From contig CP142451.1 of the NCBI GenBank assembly GCA_038049695.1, positions 4,958,001 through 5,022,000 of the forward strand: a stretch of DNA of 64,000 nt, written 5' to 3'. Positions 34,437 to 48,050 of the stretch are shown here, in pieces (the first letter of the stretch is position 1; each line of letters starts with the position of its first letter). Source of the stretch: Cinnamomum chago. Its lineage: Eukaryota; Streptophyta; Magnoliopsida; Laurales; Lauraceae. The position numbers and the translations under genes were made by a program. Under the pieces are notes generated by a model, which saw only the letters and a program-made list of their open reading frames with translations, ran no database searches and was not told the DNA's origin.

Positions 34437-35978
34437 CAAGTCCAATTTGGGTGGCTTTGTTTTATTGGGCTTTGAAATTATCAATGGATAACAAAAACTT
34501 AAATGCATTTATTATTACTAATATTATATATATTAATAAAATTCACTTTTCTATATCTTCTTTAGTAATTATTGCCGTTATTATTATTTTTATGTCGTTG
34601 TTGAATGTATTTTTTAGCTTTATCTTTGTAATAGTTTATTGTTGATGTTGACCACTTGTATTTGTGATTGAAGATATGTTGACTATTTTTATATAAATAT
34701 GCATGAATATATTTTTATATGTTTATAATTAATTTTGACATTTCATAAATTTAAAATGTAATATCTTACTTTTTGCCCCGGCGTTATTGCTAGTTTTTAC
34801 ATAAAGTAACAACACAACCTCCTATCCTAGATGCTAATTTGAATCTAGGAACCTAATCCTCCGATTTTGGGCTCGAATTCCCCGAGTGGTTTATTACACA
34901 CTTCCCATAAGTGGGATACGTGGGACTCACCTAGGGCATTCCATTGAATGCTCTCCTCCCATATCATATGCTCAAACTTTATTTTTTATAGGATTTGGTC
35001 CCACCATAAAATTGAATTGAATGCATGTTTAATAATGTGATTAATATATAAGATCGGTAACATATACCGGAAATATTTAATTGAGAACTAGTTCTCACAT
35101 ATTATATGAGAACTTTTTTATAGGGCCCAACTAGCAATCCATCAAAACCTAGCAACCAATACGGTACCCCCTGATAGTCACTAATATCAAGGATTGACAC
35201 ACATATGAATGGACTGAACCGTTGGATCGAGGGTTGAATATTTTTTTTTAATATGAAGCCATTAAACTTGTGGGTCACGGATAAAGGGGTTAGGGGCATG
35301 GCTTTCGAGTCAAACTTGATACCGTGTTTATCATGTTATCAAACATTTGTTCAATTGTACAATGAGACTAAACCCTATCAAATTAAAATTTGAGAATTAT
35401 TATATATTATAGACGTAGGAATCGATTTCGAAATTGAAGTCCGATTTCGCAATTGATTGCAAAATTGGACTCTAATCTCAAATCAATTTCAAGAGATAAG
35501 CTCTATCAATCAATTCAGAGCCTACTTTTGTTAAGCTTTTTTATGTGAATTCAAATTTTAATATATATCTATTATGGATATATGTTTAAAGAGTTCAGAT
35601 GAAAAAATTCACATTACTCAATAACTCTATCCAACCAAGTTATACATATAGGCTCCACATACAATAAACTTTTTTAAAGTGGGCCTCAAATTGTAATTCC
35701 TAAAGATAGGGCTACATGCAAATTTGCAAATGTTAATTTACATAAGACTTGAAGTTTCATACTGATTTATATAAAAAATAATATTTATTTTGTATAAATG
35801 TCGGACTGGGCCATGCTTCGAACAGTAATAAATGATATATTTGTTTGTTTTATATTTATTTTATCATTAATTAATAGCTCATAAAATAACCACATATTGG
35901 ACGTGTTTTTATTTCTGGGCCCGGGCTTAGCGCAGGCATGATTTGCTAGTATGCTACTAGAGGGGACGACAGAAAACA
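34437..35978. other. Gene-free stretch upstream of CSN3
   Basis: 34850-35010 is a copy of the repeat at 22290-22510. A short palindrome of GAGAACTAGTTCTC with a further GAGAAC copy lies near 35083-35112. No gene recognised. Confidence 0.45.
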
Positions 35979-36070
35979 CAAATTTTTGTAATTTTTATTA
36001 ATCATATAATCAGTAATCAATCACAATTTTTTATAATTTTTATGAATCATATAATCAGTAATCAATCTTA
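35979..36070. repeat. Tandem repeat, about 45-bp unit, two copies
   Basis: AATTTTTATTAATCATATAA and its neighbour AATTTTTATGAATCATATAA, each followed by TCAGTAATCAATC, form two direct copies about 320 bases upstream of the CSN3 start codon. Confidence 0.8.
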
Positions 36071-36391
36071 AGGTGAGCCCTAGACATCTCAAGTTGATGA
36101 AATTTTTTGTCATTCCCATACAAGAGAGATATTTATCCTGGGAAGATTTTAAATAAGCAGGCCCAACCAAGAGCCTCACATCGCAAACTCATGATCATTC
36201 CGAAGCGAGTCATGTGTGAGGAGTGAGTCGTGGACTCGGACGATTCGGACTCTCCTTTTTAACTCCTTGAAAAGGTCCAAAGGGCTTGCATTTGCAAGCA
36301 CAGAGAGAGTTCTGCAGAAAAGAATAAACGCTTCCTCTTCATCTTCTCTGCCTTTCAACTTGTTTTTCTCTTTCTCATAGGAACTTCTCAC

Positions 36392-39300
36392 ATGGATTCT
36401 GTTGAAACTGTGATAGCTCAGATTCAAGGGCTTTCAGGCTCTGTTGGTGATATCATCCATCTCAATGCAGTCTTGAATCAGGCCGATGAGACTCTGCAAT
36501 CCCAATCACAGAGATTGGGGCCTTTTCTCGAGCAGCTGGACCCATCCAAGCATTGCCTTGGATATCTCTATGTCTTGTAATCTTCTATCCCCCTTGTTCC
36601 TTTTTGTATTATAAATCTGTGATTTCTTCCATCTGGGGTTGCTGCGTTTTTGTGCTATACTTATTGTATTTGCCCTCTTATTGTTTATATTAGAAGTGGG
36701 GTTTGATTCATTGTTGAGTTTATGCTTTGTATAAGTCACTTTTCTCGATTTGGGGTGTTGGGTTGCTCGAATTTGGTTGTTTTTGCTTGTGGGTTTTGAT
36801 TGATTATTGTTTGTGTGAAGTTTGGCTATTGTTTTGTCCATTATGTCACTGGAACAATAGCCTGTCGTGGTATTTGTTCTTTTCTTGTTATATTGAGGTT
36901 TGGTTATTGTTTTGTCCATTACATCTCATAAACATCAGCCTCTTGCGTTATTTGCACTTTTCTTCTTATATTAGAATTGGGTTTTTTTCTCATTGCTGTT
37001 TTTATGGAGTATTTGGATATGGGTTGCTGGTTGTTTTTGCTGGTGGGTTTGATCAATGATTGTTGCTTTTTTGTCTGGTTTTTGTTTTGGTCATTACCTC
37101 TTTCACAAATTGGAGGTGGTTTTTGGTTCATTGTTGTTTCTATTGAGTTTGTGGATTGTACAGGTCCTTTTCTCAATTTGGGGTGGTTGGGTTTTGATTG
37201 AATTCGGTTGTTTTTACTAGTGGGTTTTGGTCAATTACTCGCATCCAGGTGCAAATTATTTTTTTTTCCCCTGCAAAACTGATATGCTACAAAAAGTGGT
37301 CAAGAAACTCCCAATCAACCATCTCATATGCTCTTCTTCAAAATCATGTTAGCAAACTATTGATCTTCTACCCCTATACCTTGTTTCATTGCTGTCATGA
37401 GGAATAGAAATATCTAAAATCTGGGATTCTTGATACTTTTAAATAACCAAGGAAAGTAATTGACGCAGCCTATCATTGAGGAAGGACTTGGTAGGTGCTT
37501 TCAGTGAGACTTATGAGGTGAAAAGTCTTTAATATCAACATGCATTTTATGGCACCAGAACAATAAAAGAAACACGCAACTCTTTAGACAGTCTAACTCT
37601 CATACTCGTTAAATTCATGCAAAAAGTTCACCACATCCTCCTAACCATCTCGGAGAACTATTGCAAAAGGGCAATTGAAAAACCATCAAGTCTAGGTGCA
37701 TGGTTTCCACCTTGATTAAATATTTCCCTTTACATCCCTCTCTATTAGACGAGCTTCATTGCACTGAGCTATCTTTGGGTGTAAGGAATTGAACTGAAGA
37801 CTTTTAGTCGGAGGCCACAACTTATTTTCTGTGTAATACCGCATTTTAATGACCAACAATCTCCCTTTCAAATTTAGCATGATGCTCCCGTAAAATACAT
37901 CTAGACTCCAAAGTCCAAACTCTTCTCCTTGCATATCCAATTCCATTGGAGAATTTGTTTATGTATTCCTCTCTAATCCATCTCTCCGTGGGCATTGAAT
38001 CATTTGATTTCTTCCTGATAGTGATTGGACTTTCGTTGAGCTTTTTCTCTTATCTTCCTGGATAGCGACACTTAGTTGGAAACTTGTCCAACCAGTCGCC
38101 TGTGAGGCAGGTGATTGTTACTTCATGTATAACTTTTCTTCTCTTGCGCAAAACCACCAAATTCTTTTGCCTAATCCAGTTAGAAAACAGATGCACATGA
38201 GATGTATTTCTTCAAACACTTTCATTTTTTAGGGAAATTCGATGTCATTGAAATGTCCACCAACACACCATAGTTGGGCACTTAACCCGCTAAAATATAT
38301 ATTTATATATATATATATATATATATGATAACAGTAAAATTTTATTAAGGCAAAAGGTACCAAAGGAAAAACCACCAAAATACAAAGGCAGATTGCCTAA
38401 AAGAAACTAAACATCAAAAGTAATAGAACTTACCTACTACTATATTGTTCTCCCTCCGAACCGTGAATCATTTGGATCGTAAACAGAAGTTATAACCATG
38501 AACAACCACTTCTACCCATGAGTCTTAGAAGACACATGGTTTCTATAGGGGACCCACCCGGGATAATTCCAAACTGGTTTTCTGAAATAATACATTTTTG
38601 TTATAGACTTTGCTCTAGTATTCTTTCCCAGAGGTTCATCGTATGGCTAATGAGTTAAACGGCTCTATGATTGGCACTATGGCTTTCTTATTCTCTCTCT
38701 CTTGCAGTTGTCAAGTAATGAAATTCCGTGGTTAATCAATGATGACTGCAACTTTGTTATTTCTTTTCACAGTCATCCTTGACAGCTTTTAGTTCATAGC
38801 AGTTGGATTTATTAAATGCATTTATTCATAGTTTGAAGATACTGAACTGTTATTGTATACTTGTGGTGGACAGAGAGGCATATACCAGTCAGATCCCAAA
38901 AGAGCGAGCCAGCGATATCATTCGAATTATTGTCAGATATATCAATTCTTGCTCAGCAGAACAGATACGCTTGGCACCTGAAAAATGTACCAAACTATAT
39001 CATTTGTTGAATTATACTAAAAACACTTGGATTTTCTTAGTGAAAAATGGTTAGAGGTCCACACTCCACAGGGCCATTGAGTCAATTCATGGTTGTGATG
39101 CTGGAACTTCTCAACCATATCTCCACAGCCCTTCTGCGGAGATATGGTCCACGGTCCACCCTGTGGCTTGGCCATGGTCAGACTCTTTTTTGTTTTTGGG
39201 TCCTAAAAGTTACCTGAACCGTTACATCCAAATCTCTTTCCACTAGCCAACCCCAAGATATTTGGGGATAAGGCTTTGATGATGATGATGATCCAATTCT

Positions 39301-42300
39301 CTTTCCAATGGTTAGTACCATTTTAAGAGGGATGACCAATCATGGCATGTCCATTGCGGGGCATACTTACGGTGCAGTTTTAATCACCATTACGTGTGGC
39401 CTCACACATGGATCAGGAAAATAAAACCATGGTTCCGCAGACTACTAAACCAGGCCTCTTACCCAATTGACAGAATGAACTTAGAGTGCTAATGGAACCT
39501 GGACATGTGTGTGGACCTACACAGCCATACCATTCTGGTACAATGTTATATGGAAGCAGGATATGTCTGGATATAGCTCAGATTAAAGTTGTTGATGAAT
39601 CCTGCACATGGTAGATGAAAATTCTGTTTTGAACTAATCTTTTCTTGAAAAATAAAAACCCTTAATAAAATGGGGAGGGAGGGACCTCATAATGTCAATA
39701 AATTAGAGCCAATACTGGGACCCCTCTCCATATCCTAGATCTTGGAAACAAGTTGTCATATCCTCACTCCCCATGTCCGCATTTGTATCTTGTCATCATG
39801 ACTTGGATGCTGACTTTTACTGTTCTTATGCTTTTCATTTCGGCTATATATATATGTACGCTTGCTCCTGTTGCAGTTGTATCTGTTTGCAAGAGGCTCA
39901 AGGACCAAGTCATGCTCCTTCAAGTGCCAATTCAGGGGATAGCTCCCATGCGGACAGCCATCTTGAAACTTCAACCTTCTACAGAATATTTAACTGCTCT
40001 ACATCCAGAATTTCTTCTTCTTTGTTTGCTTGCCAAGTTCTATAAAGCTGGTTTAAGTGTCCTGGAGGAAGATATTTTTGAGGCTGATCAACCAAAGGAC
40101 TTCTTCCTTTACTGTTATTATGGGTGAGTGCAGTATCTTGCTATTATTGTAAATCCCAAATTGTAGAGAAATAGCATAAATATATCCTTTTCCTTTCACT
40201 TTCATAAGGTGCACTACTGCGTTACTATATTGTTATTGTTATCATTTTTCTAAATGCTCCACTGGCCAAAAAAAAAAAAAAATAATTTGAAATAAACTTT
40301 CGCAGCACCAAATGGGATGTAGATGTTGATGTCACCCACGGGCATAAGCCTAGTAATCTAACATATTGTCACATTCATAAAGTTATGTCCTAGCCATAGT
40401 TAAAAACTCCCCTAAAGTTCATCACTCATTTCAATCGAAACACACTTTGTGCCATATAAGGAAAGTGTATCCTAAATTCATAGTTAACATAAAGAAAAGA
40501 AAACAACAGAATAGAATGTGCCCTAGAAAATAGGAGCACATTGTCATATTGGGCTGTGATTTGGGGGAAATATTGAAACTTAAATGAATCATGGAAATAG
40601 TTGTAAAGTAGTTGGTATGTGGAGCTTAAAATCTCCCTCTCTCATATATGTAATATATGTACATGTATATATATATGTATATGTATACATACATACATGG
40701 ATCCACTATGCTACAAATAATTTATCGCCCCTAGCAAATGTAGCGGCCACTAGGTCCGCTAGTGACCTGCTAAGATCGCTAAAGGCTGCTATGGACATGC
40801 TACGGAGCGTGATTGACATCTACTTTGCATAATTTTTTAAATTACATAGTAGGGCTTTTTTTTTTCTTTTCTTCTTTCCAACCAACATTTCTATGCAACT
40901 CTTATACGCTTCCATGCTTAAAAGAACACTAAAAGACACAAGATTTCAGTGAATTGAAGCTGATACATGAGTTTCTCTCAAGGACTCGTCTCATGGTATA
41001 TCATGGTAGACGCCCCTTTTGGTATTAGTAGATGTATTCTTTTCTCAACTCTCAATAATTTTGTACATTATTTGTATTTAATGTAAGTTAATTCGCCATT
41101 TGGTTAGAACTTTAATCTTTATTTAAGCATTAGTTATAATATATATTTATTTATCCTATGTTATGTACAGTTTTGCTAAATTGCTTATGAATTTATAAAT
41201 GCATAATAGTTTTTAACTTAGATTGAATAACATGAAAACATGTGAAAAAATAGACAAATATTGTTGTTTTATAATCATTCAGCAATATAGAACCTTTATT
41301 CACTGAAGGGACTGCTACGTCCCCCTATCTTAGTTACTATATGAAAAAAGCACCAAATTCTATCATTTTCCAATATTATGGATTTTTTTTGAATTTTGAC
41401 TACTTTTTCGCACCACTACGTATCGCCGCTAATGCTACATACTGTTTTGGCCGTTGGTTGCTATGCTTGCCCCAACCGCTATTTGGATCCTTGATATATG
41501 CACATATACACGAGGGTTTATCCAATGCACAGCTTCCATGCTGTGGGGCCCACCTGAGGCCCCGCTTGGGGATGGGACTGGGTTGTATCTCTTCATCTAG
41601 TTAGGGCCTAGCAATGTACAAAATATGGGCCCCATCTGATCATCCTAACCCCTTCATCAACGACCAACAAGTTTCACCCCTTTAAAAATTGACCCGTCAA
41701 TCCAATGGTATAGTCCATTCGGATGGGTGTAAAAAAAGGGGACTGGTGTAGTTCAGGGGGCCTTGTGTGTGGTCCATTCAGATGGGTCATTAGGTCCCAC
41801 TATGAGATGTGCACAGTTGTGCGCAAAAAAAGGTGTGCATAGGATAATTTTTGTACATATATTTATTGTAACAATTTTATTAGAAAAGAACTTTTTATAA
41901 TATGGGAGATGAAATAGTTTTTTGATCGTTTTTTCTCTTTCAATATCCATGATTCTCAAATTTTTAATATTTTTTTCTTAATATACGTGCATGCATGTAT
42001 GTATTGTTTATCCCATAGCACCGAACCCTCTATTGAGGAAGCAATTTTCTGCTTTTGTGTTTCTGGTTTTTCCTAACTTATTGCATTTAGCCACTATGGT
42101 CCTAATTGAATTGGCAATCAATTGATAAACGTGCTGGTGCTCCAATTGACAAATACCTGAAATACGTTTCTTCTTTTCTTTGTTATTTGTATATTTAATA
42201 ACTTTTGCCTGTTGGGTTCTACTCTGAATGTATTTAAAAAGTTATTTTGGTTACAGATACAAACTAAATAATTATTACTGACATTGCAAGACGATTTATT

Positions 42301-45300
42301 AAGGGGCCATTCAAAAATAAATAAATAAATAAGTAAAAAATTAAGGCTCCATTTGTTTCACGTAATTGAATCCCTAGGTATTTCAAGATGTATTTCTAGA
42401 ATTGGTTAAATATTAAGAAATAGAGTTGAATATCCAAAATGACCATCATCCCCTTCAAAAGAGAATGAGTCAAGGGGAGATGGGAAATGAATACCCAGCC
42501 ATCACCCTTGTACTTCAAATCCTAGGAAAGTCAAGACCCCATCTACATCTCTACCTTATATATTCCTTCCCTCACCTCTTTAGTAATTCTTTGTTGGAAT
42601 ACATTTTACCATGATTTCCTATGTATTCAATTCCCATGCAAATAAATGGGCCCCAAGAGTAGTTGGCAAACAATTGATGATGCATTTGTATATATATCCC
42701 TATAGTGCTGTTTATGCATCTATCCTATTTTCTAAAAAGGCATGGGGGATGATTGAAACAGTGGACTTGAATTGATGTGTATGTATATTTGCACGGAGAG
42801 ACATGCATTTATACGAGCACATACAATTTTGAGAGGAGAGCACTGGAATTAACACCTTCTGTCTTGAGTCTTTGGGCCAATCCCAAATAGGTGGGAAAGG
42901 CTTCAACTATGGTGAAATTGTCTTCTTGATTTCTTTAATTGATCACGTGTTTCTTATTGGTGCTTTTGGGGTTCTTTTTCATTGTAAGAAGTTTCTGACA
43001 TTTTTAAAACTAATTTTGGGTATAATGACAGGGGAATGATAAATATAGGGCTTAAGCGCTTCCACAAAGCATTGGAGTTTCTGCACAACGTATGTAAAGA
43101 ATACCATTCCATTGCTTAGCTTGTTTGATAATCTTATGGTGATAACTGATGTATCTTTATTGCTGCAGGCTGTTACTGCACCAATGTCAGTTTTAAATTC
43201 CATAGCTTTAGAAGCATACAAAAAATACATTTTGGTTTCGCTCATTCACAATGGACAGGTATGCTCTATTCATTCTGCTTTGCAGATAGACTAAGATTTT
43301 GATTGGTGGTCATATTTGTATATAACATACATCACAGATGGCAGACATGATGTTGGAGCACTTGTAGTCTATGCATTTTGTCTAGCCCCTTAGTCCTGCT
43401 TCAAACATGTACTTAGGTTGGTAGCTTATAGCTTTCATATGGATCTTTTATTCACACTTCTGCCATTGATTATCATACGGCTGCTCATTTGACTGCAGTG
43501 CAAACAGTATGGAATATTCTCGTTCCTGAATGATCTGCTTTTGGTTGCTGGGATGCCAAAGACCAAGTGAATGTACACAACCAAAAGACCGACCCTTACA
43601 AATCACTAGTGACAACCCCACACAAATGCACACTAGTCAAATCTGGGGCGGGTTCGAACATGAGATGTGGGGAGCAAACTCTCTAGTGACATTCTTGCAT
43701 CACCATATGTGACTTCTTTCTCATCATCTCTTTCATACTCATAAAGTAGGCTCTTCTCATTGGCTGGTGCCCAACATTGGAGGACTTCTTTCTATGCTTT
43801 GATGAAATATGACCTGTTCATAGATGTCAGTGGACATCCAATCACCCAGTTACTGCAAGGTTCCGACCCAAAAAATCCGGGTATGGACCATCTTGTTGGA
43901 CCTGGTTGACAATGAAGTCCGTGTCCAACTGGGCCATACTGATTATCCGGTTACTTGGATGATATGTGTAAAATACTATATTTATTATATTCTATGATGC
44001 CGGGATAATTCAAAATATGTGATGTATTGTGGAGTATCAGAGGTGGTGCATCGTGTTGTATCATATCCGATACTTCACTTTTTGTGTGTAAAATCCATGT
44101 TCCTTCTATATCTTTGGCATGTCCCATATGTGGGCACTATAGATTATATTATATTATTACCAAATAATATATTTTATATTATTTTATATACCAATAATGT
44201 AATAGAGACATTTGTTCAGAAAATCCATGACATCATTTTTTAACGACTTTCCAAAAATTTTGAAAGGAAAGCATTGGATATCCATCACGCCTAGGATCCC
44301 AATCTCCTCCCATAACAAATACTTCAAGTTTTACCTCCTCCTTCATTAAAGGTGCTTCTGTACCTTGGGCTAACTATGAAAGATCAGATCAAAAAGCTTA
44401 CTTTTGGTTTGGCCACCTTTTCACCACTATAGAGAGATCCGGCCTGCTCGATGTCCACTCGCGACTACCAAGTAATCCCTTGTGCTTACAATAACTGTAT
44501 TTGATTCATTCTTCACTATGCATTTGCAATTCCGTGGAAGAATTTTGTATTTTTATCATATTCCTTCACCCATCTGTGTCTTAGTCCTTGACTTAATCTA
44601 ATTTCCTTAATACATAGGTTTTTTCATAATTCCTCTTGAAACTGTGATTGATAGTGTATCATTCTCAGGAATCCCTTTGCCCTCTTGGGTGTTCAGTTAT
44701 TGGACTCCCCGAGAAAAGACTCATCTCCTCAAGCATGGGCGGCGCCGCATTGATCACAGTGGGGTCAAAGATCTGAGAAAATATTTAAAAATAAATTTTT
44801 TATGTAATGAATTGAACTTATGGAAAGCTTTTGACCCGATTCAATTTAAGAGTTTCACCCAACATTATCTAACTTTACAATTCTTTGTTGCTGTAGTAGT
44901 GAACAAAAGTCGCCATAAAATACCCACCACCTAAGTTAATGGGCCAACTGTCTAGTAAAAAAAAAAAATAACAATAATGGGCCCACATTGCCAATATGCA
45001 CTCTAGCAACGAGTTTTTAGAACTTAAAGGAATTGGTGACATTGCTAGAAAATTAGTGGAGACAAAGAAGGATATTGTATACCAATTGGTTTATTTGCTT
45101 CTAAAATTGGCGTTGATTTTACCAGAAGTGACTGCGACGGTAGAAAGACTTTTTTTAGCAATGAAGTACGTAAATAACAGGTTGCCTAACCAAATGGGAG
45201 ATCAATGGATGAATGACTGTTTGGTCACATTTATTGAAAAGGATGTGGTTGTTAGTGTTGATAATGAAGCTATTATGCAACGATTTCAACACATGAAAAC

Positions 45301-48002
45301 CTGTTGAGGGCAGCTGTAGGAGTTTATCTATTTGAATTTTCTTTTTGGATTAAGAACTATTAGTAACAATGTATTAACCTTTTTTTTTTTTTTAGAATTC
45401 AATATTATCTTTGTCGGATTATCGGAAATAGATTATTTGAAAATTTTATATTATATTTATTGAATTATTGAAAGTAGATGACATATGTTGATAAAGGGGA
45501 AAATAAATTTATTCGATTTGCGGAAGATAAGCCTTTTGTTGATCCCATTGACTCGAATTCCTGGAGCCGCCACTGGCCTCAAGCCTAACAGAAGCCATCC
45601 TCTTCCACTTTTGTTCAAGGTGTCTTTAACTTTTGGCATACAAAAAACCCATTCATCCATTAACATCAATCTCTTTCAACCACTTTGTTACCATTTCCAA
45701 ACAGCCATTTTCTTCAAACCTAATTAATTTAGAGGATAATGTGGTAGCTCCCCAGGACTCCGTAGCAAAAATAAGAGGTATAGGCCAATGTTCCGAGGTA
45801 CATCCTGGCAAAACTCTTTGATTAGCTGCTGGAATTATCAGGTTGTCTTCCTCAGTTCCTTTACCATTGCCATGTCTTGGAGGAACTCCCAGATGTTGGA
45901 AACATGCTCCAAAGATCACATGTAGAACCTTGCGGTTCTAATATCATTCACACAATTTGACACTTGTTCTGGCCTCTGGGTCTGACTTTGATTCAATTAT
46001 AGAACTTCATGACAACTAGAGGGAAATCAAGATGGTACTTATATCTGCCCTGAAACAGTTGATTTATATGTCCAATATTAAAAGAACTAAGGCTTACTGA
46101 AGTGGTTCTTCAAATTCACTCCAATATAAAGGATAACACAGTAAGAGGTCTGATCATCCAGGTTTGTAATGGTGTTGTTATAGTGCTACACATTAAAAAA
46201 AGTCCCAACACGCATCTAATCATTTGATATGGTCGTCGGCCATAGATGTTATAGAGTTGTCCATATGTTCTAATAGTAATTTTTTTTAAATAATCTCTTA
46301 CTGATGTGAAAGCGAATCAACAAAAATAAAAAATAGCTAATATCTATAGGCCAAAGTGGACCAAGCTATAGATCAATATCCTAGCCATGCGTCTGTATGT
46401 GTTTGGAACCTTGGACCCATCAGGCCTATGCTCACATGTGGACCATAGTGTGCTAATGGAGAGCCCTTCCTAATTCCTATGCACATGTTCAACTCTTTCT
46501 AACTACGTGTTGTGACTTGTCAGACTTTTCCATGTACTCTTTTGCTAGATGTATGACTCAATAAACTTGGATGAAATCAATGTTTGGATAGGAGATGAAC
46601 CAATGGCGTCAAAATCTCATAGTTCATTCATGGTTTCATACTGTTTTGTCATTATAAAAAGCTATTGTATTATCTGACGTTGTTTATCAACTTTAGTTTT
46701 TACATCTTCTTTGAATAATTTGTCTCAGGTTCCATCTTTCCCAAAATATACTTCTTCAGTGGCTCAGAGGAATCTAAAATCTTATACTCAGGTAATACGA
46801 TAACTAGATTTGTTTTTTTTTTTTAGTGTTGTCTTTACCTTTTTTCCATGATATAATATCCTGTTATTAGGTGGATATTGTTTTCCTGATTACAATGAAA
46901 CATAGATTGCTATCATGTTGCTTTGTGGAACATGTGTTTGACTAGAACAAAAATCTTGAACTTCCAGTGATGCATTGTTGTTGATTTGTGTAAAATATCT
47001 ATGGCGGTTTGGATGGTGGATGGTTACTTTGTTAGGAGACACCCTATTATCTGCCAGGAGAGCCTGATCCTCAGCAACTCAAAAAACAAGGCATGTAACT
47101 GGAGTGGTGTATTGCTTACAGGCTTTTTATAATCTGCCTGTGCTTGGCTGTGACACAGTTTCTGCATGGTTTTAAAATGTAAACGTTTTTTGGATCATGG
47201 TCCTGTTTATAAATTCATTAGTGCAGCCAACGAAAATGTTTGTGGAGTTCCTTTTCTTTTGAGATTCATGACGATGCCATTGTTCAATAAATGCTTTTCT
47301 TTGCTTTTATAACTAGAACTCCAACATGATTATTTCGTTCTGGGCAATTTAAACCCAAATGTGGCTCAGAAATCTGTAGTTCAAATTAACTTTCATGGGC
47401 CCCACCTTGGACATATGTGTCAGTTATTTTTCCAAAAAATAAAAAATTTGATAGCTAGATAAAGATATGTAATGTGTAATGGACATGTTGTCAGTCGTTA
47501 TCAGCAGCAGCAGTTGCGTCGCTGTCAACATCATGAAAGCCGAATCTTAACCATGTAATGTGATGAATAAGAGATTCATAAATGCATATATGAATAAACA
47601 CTAACATATATACACAGAGATTTTCAGATGAGAACTATCCGCATGGTTCTTATTTTTGGCCAACTTGGCCCACCTATGATCAAGTTATACCCCTCACTCC
47701 CCACCCCTGCATTCACAGGCGTGCATGCGAATTTCTTCAACCAAAATTTTGGAACTCATCAAACAACTACTCAACGTTGGATTGAAATCCGGAAAAAGAT
47801 GCCTTCTAAAGGTGTTAAACTTTGACAACCATAGATCAAGGGGTTAGGATGATATAATGGGGTTGATATTTTGTATAACCTTATGTCTTATTGAGATATT
47901 TCACATGGTACTGTGCCCCAGTTGGGCCCACCAGTGAGTTTGCATGGTACTATGTATTTACGGTTCTAAGTTCTCACCCTAATAACACTCAATATATAGC
48001 CC

Positions 48003-48050
<48 letters not shown>

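Noticed and set aside
36727..37201. Overlapping hydrophobic frames after CSN3 exon 1
   Set aside because: The region is a TTG/GTT-rich intron; the apparent membrane proteins are a by-product of base composition.
38830..38873. Upstream acceptor for CSN3 exon 2 at 38829-38830
   Set aside because: It keeps the frame but inserts residues that do not resemble the family; the acceptor at 38872-38873 gives a good match.
44996..45307. Domesticated hAT protein gene
   Set aside because: Only the C-terminal region remains, inside decayed transposon borders, with no start, promoter or splice evidence.
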